From positions 1-16,453 of the forward strand of contig CAZCQG010000048.1 of the NCBI GenBank assembly GCA_964500775.1: 16,453 nucleotides of DNA. Reading direction: 5' to 3'. Positions 1 to 5,652 of this stretch are shown piece by piece. The DNA is from CAZCQG01 sp964500775 (GTDB lineage: Bacteria > Campylobacterota > Campylobacteria > Campylobacterales > CAZCQG01). Below the pieces are notes generated by a model. That model was not told the origin of the DNA and ran no database searches. It saw only the letters and a program-made list of their open reading frames with translations. The first letter of the stretch is position 1. Every line of letters begins with the position of its first letter. The translations under genes were made by a program, and so were the position numbers.

Positions 1-1
1 T

Positions 2-127
2 GACGTTAGTGGGAATCTGCTCTACTTGCCAAGCGAAGATGAAGAAAGGGTTATAAAAAAATATTTTGGATTTTATACAAAATTCGGAAGTAATATTTCC
101 AAAAAATTGGAAGTAACAAATTTTTAA
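2..127 (+). CDS. C-terminal tail of an unidentified protein (partial, runs off the left edge)
   Basis: An open frame enters from the window edge and ends at TAA 125-127, giving 41 residues that finish in Val-Thr-Asn-Phe. The composition (charged, with Tyr/Phe-rich stretch and several Lys) is compatible with a real protein end, but it is too short to place in a family. A competing frame (3-56) also ends here and contains a Cys-x-x-Cys, so the true frame of the upstream gene is not certain. The last 40 bases contain two of the four GGAAGTAA repeats that belong to the control region of the downstream Fic gene. Confidence 0.35.
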   Translation, partial: DVSGNLLYLPSEDEERVIKKYFGFYTKFGSNISKKLEVTNF

Positions 128-204
128 TCTACAATAAGATTATCGTGAATTAGAGTCTTTTAGCTATAATTAGCGGAAGTAAATAAGAAATATAATGGAA
201 GTAA
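86..204 (+). repeat. Four GGAAGTAA direct repeats flanking the fic promoter
   Basis: The octamer GGAAGTAA occurs at 86-93, 109-116, 175-182 and 197-204, all on the same strand. The copies form two pairs with start-to-start distances of 23 and 22 bases, about two helical turns. One pair lies upstream of the TATAAT at 165-170. The other covers the expected transcription start and the start codon. I saw no further copy elsewhere in the window. The layout suggests an operator for a DNA-binding protein, possibly the winged-helix tail of the Fic protein itself; that last step is inference. Confidence 0.5.
165..170 (+). promoter_or_regulatory. Candidate -10 box of the fic gene
   Basis: A perfect TATAAT lies 24 bases before the first ATG (195), preceded by the T-rich run TCTTTTAGC. 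There is no convincing TTGACA 17 bases upstream, but Campylobacterota sigma-70 promoters often lack one and use a T-rich upstream stretch instead. Transcription would begin near 176-178, inside the third GGAAGTAA repeat. Confidence 0.42.
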
Positions 205-1355
205 ATATGGAAAAGATTACGATTCCGGAGCCTTCTTGGGGAAGTCAATTGACAACCATTATCTTGGATTTGGAGAAACTAAGAACCAAACGTTTGGGCG
301 GGGATGTTCCCCCGTATATATTTTTTCAGCTCAAAGAGATTTTCCAGATATTAGAGACCCTCGGCTCTGCACGAATCGAAGGCAATAATACCACTTTATC
401 CGAATATGTGGAGAAGATCATCGAAAGGGAGATCGATGACGAGAAAGGCGATGAGATTGAGAATCTAGAAAAGGCGATAGATTTTATCGAACAAAATAGT
501 GATGAAAACAGCGTGTTTGATCGTGCCTTTATCTCCGAGATACATAAAATTACTACAAAAGGTCTCAACTTGCCTCCTAAGGGGGAAGGCTCCCATAACC
601 CAGGAGCGCTCAGGACACATAACGTCAGTATCAAAAAGTCAGGGCATACGCCGCCCGAAGCTATGGTCTTGCAAGGTTATTTTGACAGATTTGTCGAGTT
701 TATAAACTATCCGCATAAAGAGCAGTATCAGCTATTGATGGTTGCCATAGCGCACCATAGGTTTGAATATATCCACCCTTTTGATAACGGAAACGGAAGG
801 ATGGGGCGGCTTTTGAACTACGCTTTTTTGATCAAACTTGGATTTCAAGTAAAAAACGGGAGGATTATTAATCCCTCTTCAATCTTTTACACAGATAGGG
901 ATAAATACTACGAAATGCTTTCAAAGGCCGATTCGTTAAATGACAGCGATATTTTGCAGTGGTGCGAGTATTTTTTGAATGGATTGAAAAATGAGATTGA
1001 AAAAATAGATTCTTTGCTTGATAGAAACTATGTCCAAATGGAGATTCTTTTGCCCGCTTTGAAAATAGCCCGCGAAGAGAAACATATTACCGAGCAAGAG
1101 TTTAAGGTCTTGGAGCATATGGTCAAAAAAGAAGAGATGGCGATGAAATCCGAAGAGCTAAGTTTTATGGGAGTGTATGATGCAAAGAAAAAATCTGCAC
1201 TTATGGGAAGGCTGCGTGATAAAAAGATAGTCGCTTCTTTGAGCCAAGGAGGACGTATTTACACCATCCATTTCGTAAATAACTACCTTTTGCGCTCTAT
1301 CATGAAGGTACTTGATGACAAAGGGTTTGTGTCCGATTTTTTGAATAAAAACTAA
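195..1355 (+). CDS. Fic family protein, probable AMP-transferase with C-terminal winged helix
   Basis: Fic enzymes transfer AMP (or another phosphate-containing group) from a nucleotide to a hydroxyl side chain of a target protein. The active-site motif HPFDNGNGRMGR is complete at about residues 194-205, with catalytic His194. Near the N-terminus, Ser58-Ala-Arg-Ile-Glu62-Gly fits the inhibitory helix pattern (S/T)xxxE(G/N), so this is a class II Fic protein that restrains itself through Glu62. The last ~100 residues (from about 290) look like a winged-helix DNA-binding domain. Length (386 aa) is normal for this architecture. Two ATGs compete: 195 is kept as the longest form, but ATG 207 has GGAAG five bases upstream and fits a ribosome site better. 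The repeats around the promoter suggest autoregulation. Target protein unknown. Confidence 0.94.
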   Translation: MEVNMEKITIPEPSWGSQLTTIILDLEKLRTKRLGGDVPPYIFFQLKEIFQILETLGSARIEGNNTTLSEYVEKIIEREIDDEKGDEIENLEKAIDFIEQNSDENSVFDRAFISEIHKITTKGLNLPPKGEGSHNPGALRTHNVSIKKSGHTPPEAMVLQGYFDRFVEFINYPHKEQYQLLMVAIAHHRFEYIHPFDNGNGRMGRLLNYAFLIKLGFQVKNGRIINPSSIFYTDRDKYYEMLSKADSLNDSDILQWCEYFLNGLKNEIEKIDSLLDRNYVQMEILLPALKIAREEKHITEQEFKVLEHMVKKEEMAMKSEELSFMGVYDAKKKSALMGRLRDKKIVASLSQGGRIYTIHFVNNYLLRSIMKVLDDKGFVSDFLNKN

Positions 1356-1361
1356 CCGCGA

Positions 1362-1887
1362 ATGCTTGACCTCACTATAAGCCTAGTTCCATACAAGATT
1401 CCTTCACCCGCATCGCAAAAGAGCTGTTGTGTTGCTGTGAGATAGAATTTTACGGCACTCGGTATACGATCAAAAATATCGAATTCTACTATTGCAATGA
1501 AAAAGCACATAAGGACGAAAATGCTCACCGTCATCCAAGTCAATTGGAAGGAGGGCGGTGGTATCTGCATAAGCGCTCCATTAGCAAAATCTACACCCGC
1601 AAGGGAATCGATCTCACTATTGGCGACGAGGAGAATTACGGTGGGATATTGATAAAAAAGGTAGAACGGGTCGATACTTGTGAGGGATTTTCGCGTCTAA
1701 CTTCATCACTGATTTGCTCGAAATCGCCGATCCTAAAGATTTTGATGATTTTAAATCTCAAATAGTTTCCAAGCTTCTGCTCGTTAAAACAGATGACCGA
1801 TCTAAAGCCTCCGCTATCCGATCCAGCCAGAGAATAGGGCTTGCAAAGCCTAGTTTGAGGGATTCTATGTACACTTTTTCTTTTTAA
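1362..1887 (+). pseudogene. Broken gene, resembling a small methylpurine-DNA-glycosylase-like protein
   Basis: Coding sense is continuous only if two frame changes are allowed. ATG 1362 opens Met-Leu-Asp-Leu-Thr, which must shift at about 1395-1397 into a frame reading Asp-Ser-Phe-Thr-Arg-Ile-Ala-Lys-Glu-Leu-Leu. That frame runs through Glu-Ile-Glu-Phe-Tyr-Tyr, Arg-Trp-Tyr-Leu-His-Lys and Asn-Tyr-Gly-Gly-Ile-Leu-Ile-Lys, then shifts again at about 1699 into Phe-Ile-Thr-Asp-Leu-Leu-Glu-Ile-Ala-Asp and ends at TAA 1885. Both breaks are consistent with loss of one base; restored, the product would be about 175 aa. The order (Glu-x-Glu motif, His-rich stretch, Gly-Gly-Ile-Leu-Ile strand) recalls the 3-methyladenine DNA glycosylase (MPG) fold, but that assignment is from memory and tentative. 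It begins 6 bases after fic, so it may once have shared its transcript. A sequencing error is the alternative. Confidence 0.6.
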
Positions 1888-2090
1888 GTGAGATTTGCAA
1901 TGACTTTGGTGCCAAAGAGCTAGCCGACAAAGCCGCAACCCCAGTCTAAAGCAACTACAATCTCAGCGTAGGAGTAAACAGCGCCATCTTAGGAGGCACT
2001 GCATTCGGAATCTTCAGCCCCACGGTGACATCGATATTCCACAACGGCTCTACGATAGGGATGCTGTTAAAGGCATTGCGGGGAGCATAA
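1888..2090 (+). pseudogene. C-terminal remnant resembling a heavy-metal P-type ATPase
   Basis: From 1950 to TAA 2088-2090 a 46-codon stretch reads Gly-Val-Asn-Ser-Ala-Ile-Leu, Phe-Gly-Ile-Phe-Ser-Pro and His-Asn-Gly-Ser-Thr-Ile-Gly, ending in Leu-Lys-Ala-Leu-Arg-Gly-Ala. A hydrophobic pair of helices followed by His-Asn-Gly-x-Thr and an Ala-Leu-Arg near the end is the usual finish of heavy-metal (P1B-type) ATPases. The same frame continues upstream through an in-frame TAA at 1947-1949 into 1890-1946 (Gly-Ala-Lys-Glu-Leu-Ala-Asp-Lys-Ala-Ala-Thr). No ATPase core (DKTGT) or start is present, so only a scrap survives. It abuts the preceding broken gene, which marks 1362-2090 as a decaying stretch. 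Confidence 0.5.
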
Positions 2091-2148
2091 GAAGCGCGTA
2101 TTTTAGCATTTTGATGATTTATTAAATAATACAACAAAAATTCAATTT

Positions 2149-2154
2149 TATAAT
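2149..2154 (+). promoter_or_regulatory. Candidate -10 box for the lipoprotein pair
   Basis: TATAAT lies in the very AT-rich gap 2091-2208, about 60 bases before the first lipoprotein ATG. No good -35 box is visible. Other AT-rich hexamers (for example TATTAT near 2171) could serve equally well, so only the region, not the exact box, is well supported. Nothing else recognisable lies in this gap. Confidence 0.3.
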
Positions 2155-2214
2155 TAATAGATTATTTTGTATTATTCATATTCTTAAAAATTATAAATCA
2201 TAAAGGAATTGCTA

Positions 2215-2622
2215 ATGCGGGTCAAAATTTCTAGTTTACTACTAGTTGCTTCAGTTATTATTTTTTCGGGGTGCTCAAAAAAGTCATCCGACATACCGAT
2301 TACGTACATATCTCCTATGCAATATCAAAATTATAGCTGTGACCAGTTAATAGGAGAAAGTCAAAGGATTCAACAGAGAGTTGGCCAGATAGGGGGCAGG
2401 CTTGATGAGGCGGCTGCAAATGATAAAATGTTAACAGGGGTGGGGGTTGTGCTATTTTGGCCTGCTCTTTTTGCGCTTGGAGGAACAAAAGAACAAGAAG
2501 CGGAATATGGTAGATTAAAAGGTGAGTATGAGGCGGTACAACAAAGTGCTATAGCAAAGAATTGCACCAACTTTATCTATGTAAGCAATAAGGATACAAA
2601 TGACACTAAAACAACCAATTAG
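2215..2622 (+). CDS. Small lipoprotein of unknown function
   Basis: The protein opens with Met-Arg-Val-Lys, a hydrophobic stretch, then the lipobox Phe-Ser-Gly-Cys (Cys at residue 20), so it should be a lipid-anchored envelope protein. The mature part has Tyr-Ser-Cys-Asp-Gln-Leu, a helical Gln/Arg-rich segment, a short hydrophobic patch (Val-Val-Leu-Phe-Trp-Pro-Ala-Leu-Phe) and an ending Lys-Gly-Glu-Tyr-Glu-Ala-Val-Gln-Gln...Lys-Asn-Cys. I recognise this as a widespread small proteobacterial lipoprotein type without an assigned role; the two mature Cys could pair. ATG 2215 is chosen over TTG 2209 because AAGGAA at 2203-2208 is six bases from it. Its 3' end overlaps the next lipoprotein gene by 23 bases, so the two are probably co-translated. 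Confidence 0.82.
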   Translation: MRVKISSLLLVASVIIFSGCSKKSSDIPITYISPMQYQNYSCDQLIGESQRIQQRVGQIGGRLDEAAANDKMLTGVGVVLFWPALFALGGTKEQEAEYGRLKGEYEAVQQSAIAKNCTNFIYVSNKDTNDTKTTN

Positions 2623-3172
2623 CAACTTTTTAAAAATCGTTATATTCATCATCCCTTTCTTAATATTTTCAGGATGTGCCCAAAAGCCGAGGGTTGATAA
2701 TATGGTGTATACAGGAACACCAGAACAAAGAATAGCCGCAAGTGAGCTTAGGAATAATTTATCCGTTAGAGATGTAGGGGGAGGAACTGAAACAAACCCT
2801 ATGTGGAAATCAAATATCGGAACATTGGAGTTTGAGCAGGCTTTAGAGGAGTCATTGCAGAGTATTGGATTGTTTGCACAAAAAGGGCTGGGGGAATACT
2901 TTCTTACGGCGCAGATACAAGATGTGCATCAACCGCTTATGGGGTTTGATTTGACCGTCACCGCTACGGTGTTATATATAGTAACAGAGCGTAAAAGCGG
3001 TAAGGATATTTTCAATAAAACTATTTCTGTCCCATATACGGCAAATTTTAGCAGTTCTTTTTACGCAGTAGAAAGGTTAAGAATAGCAAATGAAGGCGCT
3101 GTGAAAGTCAATATTAAGCAACTTGTAGATGAGCTATTGAAATTAGAGTTAAAAAACATTTCTATGCGCTAA
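2600..3172 (+). CDS. Second lipoprotein, overlapping the first
   Basis: Residues 1-26 form a lipoprotein signal: basic start, hydrophobic core, then Phe-Ser-Gly-Cys-Ala. The mature part has a variable linker, a segment Leu-Glu-Phe-Glu-Gln-Ala-Leu-Glu-Glu-Ser-Leu, and a beta-rich region (Tyr-Phe-Leu-Thr-Ala-Gln-Ile, Leu-Thr-Val-Thr-Ala-Thr-Val-Leu-Tyr) followed by a C-terminal helix. The pattern of a small alpha/beta outer-membrane-linked lipoprotein is clear, but I cannot name a function. The ribosome site AAGGA sits inside the previous gene five bases before ATG 2600, and the 23-base overlap suggests translational coupling. Base composition is as AT-rich as its partner and more so than the feo genes downstream. 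Confidence 0.82.
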   Translation: MTLKQPISNFLKIVIFIIPFLIFSGCAQKPRVDNMVYTGTPEQRIAASELRNNLSVRDVGGGTETNPMWKSNIGTLEFEQALEESLQSIGLFAQKGLGEYFLTAQIQDVHQPLMGFDLTVTATVLYIVTERKSGKDIFNKTISVPYTANFSSSFYAVERLRIANEGAVKVNIKQLVDELLKLELKNISMR

Positions 3173-3182
3173 GAGTGTTATA

Positions 3183-3213
3183 GTGTAACAAAGAGGGATA
3201 CTCTTTGTTACAC
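3183..3213. terminator. 13-bp perfect hairpin between convergent genes
   Basis: GTGTAACAAAGAG at 3183-3195 pairs without mismatch with CTCTTTGTTACAC at 3201-3213 across a 5-base loop (GGATA). It lies 10 bases after the second lipoprotein gene and contains the stop codon of the convergent feoB (3208-3210). It is placed to serve both directions, but neither side carries a strong T-run, so efficient intrinsic termination is not certain; it may also protect 3' ends. Confidence 0.6.
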
Positions 3214-5310
3214 AAATACCGAGCTCACCAAATACCCTACATACGCCAACAACCATGCAGATGCAAACGTAAAGAGCGCTAGAAATACCGTATATTTTTG
3301 GCTTCCCGCTTCTTTGGTAAAGACCGCCGTAGCCGCGAGGCACGGGAGATACACCATGACAAAGATGATAAACGCCACCGCCTGAGGCAAAGTGATATTC
3401 TTTGCCAAAATATCTTTGAGCCCTGCATCCTCCTCATCCACGTCGCCGCCTACGGAGTAGAGCACCCCAAGTGTCGAGACGATCACCTCTTTTGCCGCTA
3501 GACCGCTTAGGGTCGCGACGCTCATCTTCCAGTCAAAACCGAGTGGTGCGAATATCGGTTCTATCGTTTTGCCGAGGATTCCGAGATAGGTGTTTTCCAT
3601 AAGTGATTCTTGCATCAAGTTTTCATATGCGACTTTTTCTTCTTCATCCACGCTTGCTTCGATTTTTGCGGTGAAGCTCTCTTCGATAGCGCTATTTTTC
3701 GGATAGGAGCTGATAAACCAAATAAGCATCGAGGCGAGCAAGATAAACGTCCCCGCTTTTTTGACGTACATCAGCGATTTTGAGTAGACCGTAAACCAAA
3801 TGAGCTTCGCGCTCGGAAGTCTATACTTGGGCATCTCCATGACAAAGGGTTCATCTGCCCCTTTAAAAAGAGTACTTCTTAGTATACGTGCTGCGAGTAG
3901 TCCCAAAAGTGCTCCGCTGATGTAGATGATAAATAGGACATTACCCGCATCGCTTCCGCCGAAAAATGCTCCGGCAAAAAGGACGTAGACAGGGAGTTTC
4001 GCACCGCAACTCATAAATCCGATGATAAACATCGTCAGCAGCCTGTCTTTTTCATTTTTGAGCGTTCGTGCCGCCATATACGCAGGTACGGAGCATCCAA
4101 ATCCCGTGATGAGCGGGATGAAACTCTTGCCGTGCAATCCGAACTTGTGGAAAAATCCATCAAGCAAAAACGCCACACGCGCCATATATCCCGTCGTCTC
4201 TAGCAGCGCGATGCCGACAAATAAAATGATGATATTTGGCAAAAAGAGCATCACCGCTCCCACTCCTGCGAGCACGCCGTCGACGAAGAGCGAACGGAGT
4301 GCGTCGCTTTGGATACTCGCCCCTACGTTGTCTCCGAGATACACGAAAAACTCTTCGATCCATCCCATAGGAATCTCACCGAGACTAAACGTGAGCTGAA
4401 ACAGCCCCCACATCAAAAATAAAAATATAGGGATTCCTACGTATTTATTGATGAGGATTCCATCTATCGTATCGGTGAGGGATTTGGTTTTTTGGGTCTT
4501 TTCTTTGAGCACCGAGAGGGTGAGTCCGCGTGCGAAGTTTTGCGTCTCTTCGATGAAAATATCCTCGATCGAAGCGATGAGATATTTCGTACGGAGGCGC
4601 TCAAATGCCTCTTGCAAAAGCGGGGCTAGTTCGGTAAAAATCGGCTCGTCATGGAGTTTTTTATAGGTACTTTTATCCTCTTTGAGCAGGAGTGCCGCGA
4701 CGCTTCTATTGGAAAATAGTGCATCGGAATATCCCCGCTCGTTTAAAAACGCCGTGATTCCCATCACCTCCTCTTCGAGCCCGTCGCCGAAGTGGAGCTT
4801 GGATTCTCGTGCGGGAAATTTTGTAGAGGCGATGATAAGCTCTAAGAGTTTATCTAGCCCCGTTTTTTTGACCGAAGAGACCTTTACGCAAGGAAATCCG
4901 AGCTGTTCGCCGAGATACTTTTCATCGATTTCCATCCCCTCTTTTTTTGCCTCATCATCCATATTGAGGGCGAGGAGCATATTTTTTTCCAGTAACAATA
5001 GCTCGGTCGTCAAAAAGAGATTGCGTTCTAGATTCGTGGAATCTACGACGTTTAAAATGAGGTCGTACTCTTTTTTGTACAAAAACTCCTTGGTCACCTG
5101 CTCGTCCTTGGCGAACTCATCGAGCGAGTATGTCCCCGGAAGATCGATGATCTCTATCTCGTACCCATCTTTTTGGATCGTTGCAGTTGCTTTTTCTACG
5201 GTCACTCCTGCGAAGTTTCCTACTTTGAGATTCGCGCCGCTTATGGAATTTATGAGGTGCGATTTTCCCACGTTGGGCTGTCCTACTAAGGCTACGGTGA
5301 TTTTTTTCAT
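3208..5310 (-). CDS. feoB: Ferrous iron transport protein B
   Basis: FeoB is the inner-membrane Fe(II) permease with a cytoplasmic GTPase domain. The G1 loop GQPNVGKS is at residues 10-17, the G2 threonine lies in Gly-Val-Thr-Val (about 37), G3 DLPG at 56-59 and G4 Asn116-Met-Asp-Asp119. Several membrane helices follow from about residue 290. They contain the two Gate-type signatures: GFGCSVPAYMAARTL, with the conserved Cys and Pro, and Gly-Leu-Ala-Ala-Lys-Glu-Val-Ile-Val-Ser-Thr-Leu near the C-terminus. Length 700 aa is typical and the gene is intact. Its ATG overlaps the feoA stop as ATGA, so translation is coupled, and expression should follow the Fur-controlled promoter before feoA. No feoC is seen. 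The stop lies inside the 3183-3213 hairpin. Confidence 0.98.
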   Translation of the reverse strand: MKKITVALVGQPNVGKSHLINSISGANLKVGNFAGVTVEKATATIQKDGYEIEIIDLPGTYSLDEFAKDEQVTKEFLYKKEYDLILNVVDSTNLERNLFLTTELLLLEKNMLLALNMDDEAKKEGMEIDEKYLGEQLGFPCVKVSSVKKTGLDKLLELIIASTKFPARESKLHFGDGLEEEVMGITAFLNERGYSDALFSNRSVAALLLKEDKSTYKKLHDEPIFTELAPLLQEAFERLRTKYLIASIEDIFIEETQNFARGLTLSVLKEKTQKTKSLTDTIDGILINKYVGIPIFLFLMWGLFQLTFSLGEIPMGWIEEFFVYLGDNVGASIQSDALRSLFVDGVLAGVGAVMLFLPNIIILFVGIALLETTGYMARVAFLLDGFFHKFGLHGKSFIPLITGFGCSVPAYMAARTLKNEKDRLLTMFIIGFMSCGAKLPVYVLFAGAFFGGSDAGNVLFIIYISGALLGLLAARILRSTLFKGADEPFVMEMPKYRLPSAKLIWFTVYSKSLMYVKKAGTFILLASMLIWFISSYPKNSAIEESFTAKIEASVDEEEKVAYENLMQESLMENTYLGILGKTIEPIFAPLGFDWKMSVATLSGLAAKEVIVSTLGVLYSVGGDVDEEDAGLKDILAKNITLPQAVAFIIFVMVYLPCLAATAVFTKEAGSQKYTVFLALFTFASAWLLAYVGYLVSSVFV

Positions 5311-5531
5311 TCTGCTTCCACCTGAATATTTTTTGCCTCCGAAGAGCGTAGCGCGATCTCTGAATGTCCGAGTGAGATTTTCATATTGCTATGCCCGAGA
5401 CTCACCTCTTCTACCGACATATCGCAGTTTTTCCGTATACCCATCGATGCCAATCTTTTTTTCAACACCGAATCCCCATTAATATTGAGAACTTTTACTC
5501 TGTTCCCTTTTTCCGCATCGTTTAACGACAT
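5307..5531 (-). CDS. feoA: Ferrous iron transport protein A
   Basis: A 74-residue SH3-like protein that assists FeoB at the cytoplasmic face. The family pattern is visible: an N-terminal Leu-Asn-Asp-Ala-Glu-Lys-Gly, the core Lys-Lys-Arg-Leu-Ala-Ser-Met-Gly-Ile, and a C-terminal beta strand pair with Ile-Ala-Leu-Arg. The start at 5531 has AAGGAG (minus strand, 5544-5539) seven bases upstream. It is the first gene of the feoAB operon, ending in a 4-base overlap with feoB. A Fur box and promoter lie about 30-60 bases upstream, so it should be induced when iron is scarce. Confidence 0.95.
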   Translation of the reverse strand: MSLNDAEKGNRVKVLNINGDSVLKKRLASMGIRKNCDMSVEEVSLGHSNMKISLGHSEIALRSSEAKNIQVEAE

Positions 5532-5560
5532 TGAAACGCTCCTTATAAAGTATTTCGATT

Positions 5561-5589
5561 ATACTAACGAAAATCATTATCATTGTCAA
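5561..5589 (-). promoter_or_regulatory. feoAB promoter
   Basis: Read on the minus strand, a perfect -35 TTGACA (5589-5584) is followed after 17 bases by TAGTAT (5566-5561). A perfect TATAAT overlaps it at 5563-5558 with a 20-base spacing. Start of transcription would be about 20 bases before the feoA ribosome site. The spacer is largely occupied by the Fur box, the usual arrangement for repression. Confidence 0.65.
5569..5587 (-). promoter_or_regulatory. Fur box controlling feoAB
   Basis: The minus strand reads GACAATGATAATGATTTTC, which agrees with the classical 19-base Fur consensus GATAATGATAATCATTATC at 16 of 19 positions (differences at 3, 13 and 17). It overlaps the -35 box and the spacer of the feoAB promoter, so iron-loaded Fur would block RNA polymerase. 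Consensus knowledge is from other bacteria; binding here is inference. Confidence 0.75.
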
Positions 5590-5652
5590 GAAATTGCAAT
5601 ACGAATCTTATGTCGCAAGACGCGATTTAAAGAAATTGAGGCAAATTAGCGG

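Noticed and set aside
3..56. Frame with Gly-Ile-Cys-Ser-Thr-Cys, recalling a ferredoxin or ArsC-like motif
   Set aside because: Only 17 codons before a stop, no family context, and a longer competing frame covers the same bases.
195..1355. Fic gene as half of a toxin-antitoxin pair
   Set aside because: The inhibitory motif is inside the protein and the downstream broken gene does not resemble an antitoxin.
4682..5482. 266-codon plus-strand frame opposite feoB
   Set aside because: It is the mirror of a well-supported feoB/feoA region, Ser/Arg/Phe-rich with no domain, ribosome site or promoter.
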